From Bacillota bacterium (GTDB lineage: Bacteria > Bacillota > Clostridia > DSM-8532): a DNA stretch of 41,384 nt. The stretch is taken from contig JAEWSN010000110.1 in assembly GCA_023459915.1 (NCBI GenBank), forward strand, positions 1-41,384, read 5' to 3'. A program made the position numbers and the translations under genes. The notes beneath the pieces were generated by a model. That model had not been told where the DNA came from, did no database searches, and saw only the letters and a program-made list of their open reading frames with translations. Each line of letters opens with the position of its first letter. The stretch's first letter is position 1. This document shows, one piece after another, positions 15,297 through 23,376 of the stretch.

Positions 15297-17210
15297 ATGG
15301 TGAAAATCACGCTCAAAGACGGGTCCATCAAAGAGGTGGCGGCAGGCACCTCCATCCTGGAGGTCGCCAGGGGCATCAGTGAGGGGCTGGCCCGCGTGGC
15401 GCTGGCCGCGGAATGCGATGGCGTCGTCGTGGATCTCAATCGCACCCTCGACAAGGACTGCGCCCTGAATCTGCTGACCTTCGACACGGAGGGCGGCAAG
15501 CATGCGTTCTGGCACACGTCCTCGCACATCATGGCCCAGGCGGTCAGGAAACTGTTCCCGCAGGCGCAGCTGGCCATCGGTCCGGCCATCGACAACGGGT
15601 TCTATTATGATTTTGACGTGGAGCGGCCGTTCACGCCGGACGATTTGGCGGCCATCGAAAAGGAGATGCAGGCCATCGTCAAGGCGGATTTGCCGCTGGA
15701 ACGCTTCACCCTGAGCCGGGCGGAGGCATTGGAAAAAGTGGCGGATCAACCCTACAAGGTGGAACTCATCAGGGATTTGCCGGAGGATGCGGCATTGTCG
15801 TTCTACCGCCAGGGAGATTTCACGGATCTGTGCGCGGGGCCGCATCTGCCGTCCACCGGCAAGGTGAAGGCCATCAAGCTGCTGAAGGTGGCCGGCGCCT
15901 ACTGGCGCGGTGACGAGAAGAACAAGATGCTGCAGCGCATCTACGGCATCACCTTCCCCAAGGCCTCCCAGCTCGAGGAGTACATCCACCTGCAGGAAGA
16001 GGCGGAGAAGCGCGATCACCGCAGGCTGGGCAAGGAGCTCGGGCTGTTCTCCATGGATGACCAGGTGGGCCAGGGGCTGGCGCTGTGGCATCCGAAGGGG
16101 GCGAAGATCCGCTACCGCATCGAGGAATACTGGAAGCGCAAGCACCTGAAAAACGGGTATGACATGGTCTACACCCCGCACATCGGGCGCGCGGAGCTGT
16201 GGCAGACCTCGGGCCATCTGGGCTTTTACAGGGACAGCATGTATTCGCCCATGGACGTTGACGGACAGGAGTTCTTCGCCAAGCCCATGAACTGCCCGTT
16301 CCATGTCATGATTTACAAGCAGGGCATGCATTCCTACCGTGACCTGCCCTTCCGCTGGGCGGAGCTGGGGACGGTCTACCGCTACGAGAAGAGCGGTGCC
16401 CTGCATGGCCTGCTGCGTGTCCGCGGATTCACCCAGGACGACGCGCACCTCATCTGCGCGCCGGAGCAGATGCCCGCGGAAATCCGCCGGGTGTTGCGCT
16501 TCTCGCTCGACATGCTCAAGGATTTCGGGTTCGATCAGTACCATATTTATGTTTCCACGCAGCCCAAGGGCAAGTCGGTCGGGGAGACCCACCAGTGGGA
16601 CGCCGCCACGGTGGCCCTGAAGGAGGCCGTGGTGGCCGAGGGGCTCGACTGCGACATCGACGAGGGCGGCGGCGCCTTCTACGGGCCGAAGATCGACATC
16701 AAGATCAAGGATGCGCTGGGCCGGGAATGGCAGCTGTCCACCATCCAGTTCGACTTCAACCTGCCGGAGCGCTTCGACATGACCTTTGTGGCCGCCGACG
16801 GCAGCAAACAGCGCCCGTACATGATTCATCGCGCCTTGCTGGGTTCCATTGAGCGGTTCTTCGGCATCCTCATCGAGCAGTATGCCGGCGCGTTCCCCAC
16901 CTGGCTGGCGCCGGTGCAGGCGAAGCTTCTGCCTTTGACGGACAAGCATGCGGCCTATGCCGAGCAGGTGGCGCAGGCCCTGCGCGATCAGGATGTGGAT
17001 GTGGCAATCGACGGCCGGAACGAGAAAATCGGCTTCAAGATCCGCGAGGCACAGCTCGAGAAGGTGCCGTACATGCTGGTGCTCGGCGACAAGGAGATGG
17101 AGGCCGGGGCGGTGGCCGTCCGGTCCCGCCGCGAGGGAGACCTGGGCGTGATGTCCGTGACGGACTTTGTGGCCCGCATCACCGAAGAAATCCGCAACCG
17201 GGTGAACTGA
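15297..17210 (+). CDS. thrS: Threonyl-tRNA synthetase
   Basis: A 637-residue class II synthetase of normal length. Domains in order are TGS (about 1-60, VKITLKDGSIKEV), the editing domain with HTSSHIMAQAV and DLCAGPHLPS, the catalytic core and the anticodon-binding domain (from about 540). The catalytic zinc site is supported by the Cys of MNCPFHVMIYK, a His in YEKSGALHGLLRVRGF and the His of YMIHRALLGS. Motif 3 is LLGSIERFFGILIE. GGAGTGGCAAC precedes the ATG. Expression should be controlled by the T-box leader. A 16-bp perfect hairpin lies downstream. Confidence 0.98.
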   Translation: MVKITLKDGSIKEVAAGTSILEVARGISEGLARVALAAECDGVVVDLNRTLDKDCALNLLTFDTEGGKHAFWHTSSHIMAQAVRKLFPQAQLAIGPAIDNGFYYDFDVERPFTPDDLAAIEKEMQAIVKADLPLERFTLSRAEALEKVADQPYKVELIRDLPEDAALSFYRQGDFTDLCAGPHLPSTGKVKAIKLLKVAGAYWRGDEKNKMLQRIYGITFPKASQLEEYIHLQEEAEKRDHRRLGKELGLFSMDDQVGQGLALWHPKGAKIRYRIEEYWKRKHLKNGYDMVYTPHIGRAELWQTSGHLGFYRDSMYSPMDVDGQEFFAKPMNCPFHVMIYKQGMHSYRDLPFRWAELGTVYRYEKSGALHGLLRVRGFTQDDAHLICAPEQMPAEIRRVLRFSLDMLKDFGFDQYHIYVSTQPKGKSVGETHQWDAATVALKEAVVAEGLDCDIDEGGGAFYGPKIDIKIKDALGREWQLSTIQFDFNLPERFDMTFVAADGSKQRPYMIHRALLGSIERFFGILIEQYAGAFPTWLAPVQAKLLPLTDKHAAYAEQVAQALRDQDVDVAIDGRNEKIGFKIREAQLEKVPYMLVLGDKEMEAGAVAVRSRREGDLGVMSVTDFVARITEEIRNRVN

Positions 17211-17278
17211 CCGCGGGTTGGACGGGTGCATGACGCAATAGGCGCACACCCGAGTGCCTTTTCCCCAAGAAACCAGTC

Positions 17279-17314
17279 AGGAACAGCGCATCCGGTGTCG
17301 GATGCGCTGTTCCT
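17279..17314. terminator. 16-bp perfect hairpin after thrS, probable terminator
   Basis: AGGAACAGCGCATCCG at 17279-17294 and its exact complement at 17299-17314 close on GTGT. Only GTTT follows, so the T run is weak, but the stem is very stable. The rest of 17315-17488, the leader of the next gene, shows no clear promoter or riboswitch. Confidence 0.7.
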
Positions 17315-17488
17315 GTTTCGCGGGCGGTATGGGCGGGTACTTATAAGGTGGTATGTTGCTCTTTGGCTGGAAGAAGGCCACACGGCGAGACACACCGGGT
17401 TTTGATCGGAAACGGCAGGGTTCTGTTGCCGGGATCATGGACCTGAACCGAGATAAAAACATATCCGGGACAACGGGGGGAGAATGAC

Positions 17489-19225
17489 ATGAAACAACTG
17501 AAACTCACCACCAAGATGATTCTGCTGGTACTCATCCCCATCCTTGCGATCGTCGCCATTTCCGTCACATCCATCCTCATGCTGCAGACCGCGATGCGGG
17601 TGAGTGAGGAGAATTTGTACGACACCTCGTATGTCGCCACGGATCTCATGCTCAACGCGGATCGTGATTTCTATCAGGCCATGGTCGCCGCGGTGGCGCT
17701 GACGGGTGTGTCCAACACCATGGATGACCGGCGGGCCGCGGCGGAAGCCTTTACCGCCGAGTTCGACCAGACGGTGGAACGGATGACGGAAGCTTTCCAG
17801 CTGCTCGAAAAAGACATGGCGGTGTTCAATGCCCTGCGTATTGAGTCCACACAGGTCAATCCCCGGGAACTGTACCAGACGTTTACCGTGGAGTCCGCCA
17901 GATGGAAGAAGTCCATTGATCTGAACACCCTCGCCACGGTCGATTCCATCGCGTTTGACGAGGCCTTCAACACGGCCCGCGAGGCCATCAATGGCCTGAC
18001 CGAGTACCTGCAGGCGTACGCCCTCCATCAACTGGAGGACATGCGAACCATGATGAGCTCGCGCATTGCCACCATGGCGGTCGCATTGGGGATCGCGCTG
18101 GCGCTGACCGTGTTGGTGGGCTGGTTCATCATCCGCGACTTGCGCAGGAAATCTGGCCGCATTCTGGAGATGATCCGTCTCACGGCCAAGCTCGACATGG
18201 CGGAGGATTTTACAGGAGACAAGCGTATCGCCGGCCGTGACGAGTTCTCGCAGATCGCGGACGCCCTCAACGCCACCCGCAGCGATTTGCGCCATACCAT
18301 TGGCGAGGTGAAGCGGGACACCCTGCAAATTTCCGATTCCTCGGCCAAATCACAGGCGACCATCGAACAGGTGAACCATTTCCTGTCGGACATCTCCACC
18401 GGCACGGAGCAGCTTTCCGCGGCCATGGAGGAGAACGCGGCCTCCGCCCAGGAGATGAACGCCACCTCCGTGGAGATTGAACAGGCCATCGATGCCATCG
18501 CAAGCCGGGCGTCCGAGGGCGCCACGGTTTCCACCGAAATCAACCGGCGCGCGGATACCCTGGCCAAAGAGACCGAAGCGTCCCAGCGGAGCATCCGCGA
18601 GGTGCACGGACAGACGGAGGAGCGGATGCGCGCGGCGATTGAGCAGTCCCGCTCGGTGGAGCAAATCGACATTCTTTCCGCGTCCATTCTGCAAATCACC
18701 TCGCAGACCAACCTGCTGGCGCTCAATGCCGCCATCGAGGCGGCCCGGGCCGGAGAGGCGGGCAAGGGGTTTGCGGTGGTGGCCGAGGAAATCCGCAAGC
18801 TGGCCGAGCAGTCGAAGCAGGCGGTTTCTGAAATCCAGGGTGTCACCGGCGACGTGCTGTCCTCGGTGCAAAACCTCTCCAGCAGCGCGGCGGACATGCT
18901 GGCCATTCTGGAGAACCAGGTGCTGGCCGATTACGGGAAGCAGCTGCGCGCCATGGAGCAGTACCGGAAGGATGCCGGCTTCTTCAGCGACATGTCCACC
19001 GATCTCAGCGCCACCACCGAGGAATTGACCGCGTCGGTCCACGACATGATGCGTGCCATCCATGAGGTCACCAATGCCACCAACGAGAGCGCGAAGGACG
19101 CGACCAACATGTCCGGCCGGGTGTCCGAGACATACGGGAAGCTGGGCGAGCTGGTGGAGCTGGTACACGGCAACTCGCAGGCCACGGGCGTCATGGCGGA
19201 GCTGGTCGAACGATTCAATATTTGA
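17489..19225 (+). CDS. Methyl-accepting chemotaxis protein
   Basis: A 578-residue transmembrane chemoreceptor. TM1 lies at about residues 10-32 (MILLVLIPILAIVAISVTSI). An extracytoplasmic helical sensor domain spans about 33-190, TM2 about 193-215 (ALGIALALTVLVGWFII), then a HAMP region and a long coiled-coil signalling domain. The conserved hairpin tip that contacts CheA and CheW is present (ALNAAIEAARAGEAGKGFAV, near 411-430). The sensor is a four-helix-bundle-like, charged domain without a recognisable ligand signature. GGGGGGAGAATGAC precedes the ATG. No che or flagellar genes lie in the window, so the receptor is an orphan here. Confidence 0.95.
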   Translation: MKQLKLTTKMILLVLIPILAIVAISVTSILMLQTAMRVSEENLYDTSYVATDLMLNADRDFYQAMVAAVALTGVSNTMDDRRAAAEAFTAEFDQTVERMTEAFQLLEKDMAVFNALRIESTQVNPRELYQTFTVESARWKKSIDLNTLATVDSIAFDEAFNTAREAINGLTEYLQAYALHQLEDMRTMMSSRIATMAVALGIALALTVLVGWFIIRDLRRKSGRILEMIRLTAKLDMAEDFTGDKRIAGRDEFSQIADALNATRSDLRHTIGEVKRDTLQISDSSAKSQATIEQVNHFLSDISTGTEQLSAAMEENAASAQEMNATSVEIEQAIDAIASRASEGATVSTEINRRADTLAKETEASQRSIREVHGQTEERMRAAIEQSRSVEQIDILSASILQITSQTNLLALNAAIEAARAGEAGKGFAVVAEEIRKLAEQSKQAVSEIQGVTGDVLSSVQNLSSSAADMLAILENQVLADYGKQLRAMEQYRKDAGFFSDMSTDLSATTEELTASVHDMMRAIHEVTNATNESAKDATNMSGRVSETYGKLGELVELVHGNSQATGVMAELVERFNI

Positions 19226-19262
19226 CGGATCTTCATTGACAGTGGTTTTTTCGAAAACCCCA

Positions 19263-19271
19263 TGCTATAAT
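19263..19271 (+). promoter_or_regulatory. Extended -10 promoter of the permease operon
   Basis: TGCTATAAT at 19263-19271 is a perfect extended -10. The TTGACA at 19236-19241 is 24 bp away, too far to pair with it; the best -35 at 17 bp, TGGTTT (19243-19248), is weak. Transcription would start just before or inside the long hairpin. Confidence 0.6.
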
Positions 19272-19275
19272 GTTC

Positions 19276-19329
19276 CGGACATCGGAAGGCACACAGGCAC
19301 ATCGCAGTGATGTGCCTGTGTCATGTCCG
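19276..19329 (+). promoter_or_regulatory. Long two-part hairpin in the permease leader
   Basis: ACACAGGCACATC (19291-19303) pairs perfectly with 19309-19321 around GCAGT. A lower stem CGGACAT (19276-19282) pairs with ATGTCCG (19323-19329) across an asymmetric internal loop. No T run follows, so it is not a normal terminator. It ends 28 bases before the permease ATG. It does not match a riboswitch class I know, including PyrR sites. Confidence 0.6.
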
Positions 19330-19357
19330 AAAACAGAATAACAGGGGGTTCATCCGC

Positions 19358-20689
19358 ATGCAGGCAAGACGAATCATCCAGGTAGAGGAAAAGGTACCGT
19401 TTCTCCAGGGCATTCCGCTCGCGCTCCAGCATCTGTTCGCCATGTTTGGCGCATCGGTTCTCGTTCCGTTTCTGTTCAACAACGCCGCGGGCGAGATGGT
19501 GGTCGATCCGGGCCTCGTTCTTTTGATGAACGGCATTGGCACCTTTCTGTACCTGTTCCTGTGCAAGGGCCGCGCGCCGGCGTTTCTGGGCTCCAGCTTC
19601 GCTTACCTGAGCCCGGCATTTGCGATTCTGGCCTCGCAGGGGGCCGCAAAGGACAATTATGCCAAGGCCATTGGCGGGTTTGTCATTTCGGGTCTTGTGT
19701 TCACGCTTGTCGCCCTGCTGATTGGCGCGGTTGGCACCAAATGGATCAATGTGGTGCTGCCGCCCGCCACCATGGGGCCCATCGTGGCGCTCATCGGCCT
19801 GGAGCTCGCCGGGACGGCCGCGCTCAATGCCGGTCTGCTTCCCAATGCGGAAGGACTCATTGACGGCAAGGCGGTGTTTGTTTCCATGGCCACGCTGGCG
19901 GTGATGGTGCTGGGAACGGTGTTGTTCAAAGGGTTCCTGTCCGTCATTCCCGTGCTTGTCGCCGTTGTGTTCGGATATGTGCTCTCTGCCGCGATGGGAA
20001 TGGTTTCCTGGGACGGCGTCGCATCCGCGTCCTTCATCCATGTGCCGGCGTTCACCGCGCCGCAGTTCGACATGTCGGCCATCCTGGTCATCTTCCCGGC
20101 CACGCTGGTTGTGATTTCCGAACACATCGGACATCTGTTCGTCACCTCCAAGATTGTCGGCCGTGATTTGGCGAAGGATCCCGGCCTGCACCGCTCCATG
20201 ATGGGAGACGGTCTGTCCACCATGATTTCCGGTCTCATCGGTTCCGTCCCCACCACCACCTATGGCGAGAACATGGGTGTCATGGCCATCACGCGCGTCT
20301 ACAGCGTATGGGTCATCGGCGGTGCGGCTGCGATTTCCATCATCATGGCTTTCTTCGGCAATGTGTCCGCGTTCATCAACAGCATTCCCGGTCCGGTCAT
20401 GGGCGGCATCAGCCTGCTGCTGTTCGGCGTCATTGCCGCTTCCGGCATCCGGATGATCGTCGAGGCGAAAATCGACTACGCCAAGTCCCGCAATCTCATC
20501 CTCACCGCGCTGACCTTTATTGCCGGCGTGAGCGGCGTCGCGGTCAACATCGGCACCGTGCAGCTCAAGGGCATGGCACTGGCCACCGTGTTCGGCATGA
20601 GCCTGTCGCTGCTGTTCTTCGTGTTCGACAAACTGGGCTGGTCCAACGACGCGGAAGCCGGGGATGCCTCTGAAAAGAAGGCGGTCTGA
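19358..20689 (+). CDS. NCS2-family uracil/xanthine permease, uracil permease-like
   Basis: A 443-residue integral membrane transporter of the nucleobase:cation symporter-2 family, with about 12-14 hydrophobic segments. The N-terminal region PLALQHLFAMFGASVLVPFL and the segment PAFLGSSFAYLSP match uracil permeases (UraA/PyrP). Family hallmarks are ISEHIGHLFVTS (with the conserved Glu), GSVPTTTYGENMGVMAITRV and GPVMGGISLLLFG. The nucleobase specificity is inferred, uracil being most likely. AGGGGG lies 9 bases before the ATG. The upstream in-frame ATG at 19307 lies inside the leader hairpin and is unlikely. The Nudix gene starts 4 bp after the stop, suggesting cotranscription. Confidence 0.92.
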   Translation: MQARRIIQVEEKVPFLQGIPLALQHLFAMFGASVLVPFLFNNAAGEMVVDPGLVLLMNGIGTFLYLFLCKGRAPAFLGSSFAYLSPAFAILASQGAAKDNYAKAIGGFVISGLVFTLVALLIGAVGTKWINVVLPPATMGPIVALIGLELAGTAALNAGLLPNAEGLIDGKAVFVSMATLAVMVLGTVLFKGFLSVIPVLVAVVFGYVLSAAMGMVSWDGVASASFIHVPAFTAPQFDMSAILVIFPATLVVISEHIGHLFVTSKIVGRDLAKDPGLHRSMMGDGLSTMISGLIGSVPTTTYGENMGVMAITRVYSVWVIGGAAAISIIMAFFGNVSAFINSIPGPVMGGISLLLFGVIAASGIRMIVEAKIDYAKSRNLILTALTFIAGVSGVAVNIGTVQLKGMALATVFGMSLSLLFFVFDKLGWSNDAEAGDASEKKAV

Positions 20690-20693
20690 GACG

Positions 20694-21362
20694 ATGGCGT
20701 GGCGGCAAAGGCTGGCAGAAACGCTTGTGGAAACGCCGCGGTTGCGTGGTGTGCTGCCACGGCGGGCGGTCGTGATGATTTTGCTGTCGGGAGACGGCCC
20801 TGATCCCGAGATGGTGTTCGAGGTGCGTGCCAACGGCATTCCCCAGTCCGGAGAAATCGGGTTTCCCGGAGGCAAGGTGGATCCGCTGACGGACAAAACC
20901 GTTGCGGATACCGCCTTGCGGGAAGCGTCGGAGGAGCTGGGGGTGCCTGCGTCCGCATTCCAGGTGCTGGGACGGATGGACAGTCTGCTGACCCGGTGGG
21001 GACTGCAGATTGATGTGGTGGTTTGCCACACCGCGCTGCGTGTGGCCGAGTTCCATCCCAGCCCCGACGAGGTGGCCAGGGTCTTTGGCCTGCGGCTCTC
21101 CTGGCTGCGGGCGCAAACCCCCGAAATCCACCGGATTCTGGTGCAATCCCATCCGGTTCGCACGGATCCGCAAACCGGGGAGCAGACGGTGCTGTTTCCG
21201 GCCAAGTCGCTTGATTTGCCGGAACGGTATCATCAGCCCTGGGGCGACACCATCACCAACATCTATGCCTACCGGAGTCCCGAAGGGGTTGTGTGGGGCA
21301 TTACGGGAGACATCCTGCACGATTTTCTCGTCCGCTATGAAACGGCCGGACAAACCCCTTGA
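20694..21362 (+). CDS. Nudix hydrolase, CoA-pyrophosphatase-like
   Basis: A 222-residue Nudix protein. The Nudix box is GGKVDPLTDKTVADTALREA followed by SEELGV. The preceding GEIGFPGG and the extended arrangement resemble the NUDT7/NUDT8/YeaB group that hydrolyses CoA and related pyrophosphates; the assignment within Nudix is an inference. No membrane span or signal peptide is visible. I prefer ATG at 20694, just after the permease stop at 20689; an ATG at 20664 inside the permease gene is an alternative. No good ribosome site stands close, so translation may be coupled to the permease. The 131 bp between its stop and the ferritin stop show nothing I can assign. Confidence 0.88.
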   Translation: MAWRQRLAETLVETPRLRGVLPRRAVVMILLSGDGPDPEMVFEVRANGIPQSGEIGFPGGKVDPLTDKTVADTALREASEELGVPASAFQVLGRMDSLLTRWGLQIDVVVCHTALRVAEFHPSPDEVARVFGLRLSWLRAQTPEIHRILVQSHPVRTDPQTGEQTVLFPAKSLDLPERYHQPWGDTITNIYAYRSPEGVVWGITGDILHDFLVRYETAGQTP

Positions 21363-21493
21363 GACAGCTGAAAATGTGGTGGGGCGTCCGCCTCCGGGCA
21401 ACAAAAAACCACCTGCGAACGGGGGGAATGTTCAGCAGGCGGCTCTTGTCGATGGTTGTGCGGATCATGGCCATGCCACAGCCCGCCGCGGCA

Positions 21494-22009
21494 TCAGGTT
21501 GCGGCGGGGACCGGCGGTGTGTAGACCCGTTTGGCCAGTTCCGCGTCGAGCATGAACAGGCCCTGTGGATGGTCACCGATCATCTGCAGCTTGCGGAGAA
21601 TGCCGTCCGCGGTGTTCTCCTCCTCGGCCTGTTCGTCCACAAACCATTGAAGGAAGGAATTGGTCTTGTGATCCCGTTCGTCGATGGCCTGGTTGACGAT
21701 GTTGTAGATGGAGGCCGTTACGAACTGCTCGTGCTTGTACGTCTGTTCAAACACATCGAGTGGAGACTCGAAATCCTTCGGGGGCGCGTCAATGGCTTGC
21801 AGGCCGACGCGCCCTCCCACATGAATGAGATAATCATAGAATTTCATGGCGTGATCGCGCTCTTCCTTGACCTGTACATCGAAGAAATTCGCGAATCCGT
21901 CCAGATTCCTGTCGGCGAACCAGGCGCGCATGGACAGGTAGAAATAGGCGGAATACAGTTCCTTCTGGATTTGATCGTTGAGCAGCTGCTCCAGTGTTGA
22001 AGAAATCAT
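21494..22009 (-). CDS. Ferritin, non-heme type (FtnA-like)
   Basis: A 171-residue iron-storage protein forming a four-helix bundle, which assembles into a 24-subunit shell that oxidises and stores iron. Ferroxidase-centre residues are visible: a Glu in NDQIQKELYSAYFYLSM, the EE-H pattern in VKEERDHAMKFYDYL, a Glu in IYNIVNQAIDERDHKT and WFVDEQAEEENT. I chose the ATG at 22007-22009: GGAGG lies 7 bases upstream, whereas the ATG at 22015 directly follows that site. It lies 38 bp downstream of the aminotransferase gene on the same strand and may be cotranscribed or use a promoter overlapping that stop. No Fur box is obvious. Confidence 0.96.
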   Translation of the reverse strand: MISSTLEQLLNDQIQKELYSAYFYLSMRAWFADRNLDGFANFFDVQVKEERDHAMKFYDYLIHVGGRVGLQAIDAPPKDFESPLDVFEQTYKHEQFVTASIYNIVNQAIDERDHKTNSFLQWFVDEQAEEENTADGILRKLQMIGDHPQGLFMLDAELAKRVYTPPVPAAT

Positions 22010-22046
22010 TGGCATACCTCCAAAGGTGCGATTTGCGAGATACTTT

Positions 22047-22074
22047 TTTATACCCATGCGGCGGGGCGGTGAAA
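22047..22074 (-). promoter_or_regulatory. Possible ferritin promoter overlapping the aminotransferase stop
   Basis: On the minus strand, TATAAA (22052-22047) lies 16 bp downstream of TTTCAC (22074-22069). The aminotransferase TAA is inside the -10. The -35 match is poor, so this is only a candidate. Confidence 0.3.
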
Positions 22075-23334
22075 CGCATCAAGTGCCGATGAAATCCGTG
22101 ATATGCCCTCCCGGATGTCGGTTTCGGAGGCATTGGAAAAGTTCAGCCTTATGGTGTTCTGATGTCCGCCTTGCGGATGAAAGGATTCTCCGGGCACGAA
22201 CGCGACCTTCTGTTTCAGACAGGCCGTGAGCAGTTGGCGTGCGTCCATGCCTTCCGGCAGGCGCATCCACAGGAACAGTCCACCCTCCGGACGGTTCACG
22301 GAAACCCGGTCTCCCAGATGCGTCCCGATGGCCTCGAGCATGACATCGCGCCGGCGCCGGTACGTCTCCCGGATGGTTTGGATGTGCGCCTGCAGGTCGT
22401 GCCGTTCCAGGTACCTGGCCACACAGGCCTGTGTGATTTGCGCGGTGTGCAAATCCGTCCCCTGCTTGAGCAGGTCGAATTGGGCCAGCAGGGCGGGAGA
22501 CGCGGTGATCCAGCCGATGCGAAGGCCGGGGCAGAGGATTTTCGAGAAGGTTCCCAGCCCGATGACCTGGCTGTTGGGATCCATGGTCATCAGACTGGGC
22601 TGGGAGGGCCCCTCGAAGCGGAGCTCTCCGTAGGGATTGTCCTCAATCACGGGAATCCGCGTCCGGGAGATCAGGTCCATGAACTGCTCCCGGCGCTGCC
22701 TGGACCAGGTTTTTCCGGTGGGGTTTTGAAAATCCGGAATCACATAGGCCATGCGGATGTCCGGTTCCCGCGCCAGAATGTGCGCCAGCGCGTCGGGCAG
22801 CATGCCTTCGTCATCGGTTGGAACCGGGATGAACCGGGGTTCGTACGCGCGAAAGGCATTGATGGCCGCAAGATAGGTGGGGCTCTCGCACAGGATGGGC
22901 GCGCCGGGATCCACAAACAGCATGCCGGCCAGATCCAGTCCCTGCTGGGAGCCGTTGGTGATCATCACCTGTGACTTGTCCACGTGGAGGCCGGCGGTGT
23001 GCCGCAGTCTTGCGGCGATGGCTTCCCGCAGGGGACCGTACCCCGCGGTGGTGCCATATTGCAGGGTGGCGGCGCCCTCCTGCGCGGCCAGCTCGCGGAG
23101 AATCTCCCCGAGCGCTTCTCCGGGGAACAGGGCGGGATCCGGCAGCCCGCCCGCAAAGGAAATGACATCCGGCTGCTCCGTGAGCTTGAGCAGCTCCCGG
23201 ATTTCCGAGGTGTGCAGATGCCGCATGCGCGCGGCGAAGGTCATCTGTCCGGGAGATGGTGTTTCCAAGCAGGTTGTCCGCTGTGCGGGACGTGCTGTTT
23301 CCGTGCTGGATGCAAAAGGGGTTGTGGCTGCCAT
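22048..23334 (-). CDS. PLP-dependent aminotransferase, fold type I (MocR-domain relative)
   Basis: A 428-residue aminotransferase similar to 2-aminoadipate/aromatic-type transaminases (class I and II, KAT/LysN group). Marks include DVISFAGGLPDPALFP, the glycine-containing YGTTAGYGPLREAIA, VIPDFQNPTGKTWS, the PLP-lysine segment GTFSKILCPGLRIGW (Lys near residue 264) and RPEGGLFLWMRLPEG. It has no DNA-binding domain. It resembles the C-terminal domain of the neighbouring regulator, and both share the SFAGG/SFAAG, NPTG and PEGGL signatures, so they are probably paralogs. GAAGGAGG precedes the ATG with a 6-base gap. It starts 42 bp after the regulator stop, in one likely operon. The substrate is not known. 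Confidence 0.92.
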   Translation of the reverse strand: MAATTPFASSTETARPAQRTTCLETPSPGQMTFAARMRHLHTSEIRELLKLTEQPDVISFAGGLPDPALFPGEALGEILRELAAQEGAATLQYGTTAGYGPLREAIAARLRHTAGLHVDKSQVMITNGSQQGLDLAGMLFVDPGAPILCESPTYLAAINAFRAYEPRFIPVPTDDEGMLPDALAHILAREPDIRMAYVIPDFQNPTGKTWSRQRREQFMDLISRTRIPVIEDNPYGELRFEGPSQPSLMTMDPNSQVIGLGTFSKILCPGLRIGWITASPALLAQFDLLKQGTDLHTAQITQACVARYLERHDLQAHIQTIRETYRRRRDVMLEAIGTHLGDRVSVNRPEGGLFLWMRLPEGMDARQLLTACLKQKVAFVPGESFHPQGGHQNTIRLNFSNASETDIREGISRISSALDAFHRPAAWV

Positions 23335-23376
23335 GGGATGCCTCCTTCATTGCCGTTGTCGGGCGTGTCTTGCCTG

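Noticed and set aside
15186..17249. 687-codon open frame antisense to thrS
   Set aside because: It is a shadow of thrS in GC-rich DNA; no start signal or recognisable domain.
17315..17488. c-di-GMP riboswitch before the chemotaxis receptor
   Set aside because: The context would fit, but the conserved GEMM core (CAAAGCC and the GNRA-tetraloop receptor pair) is not seen.
19236..19271. TTGACA with TATAAT as a standard permease promoter
   Set aside because: The spacer is 24 bp, outside the working range; the extended -10 alone is the better explanation.
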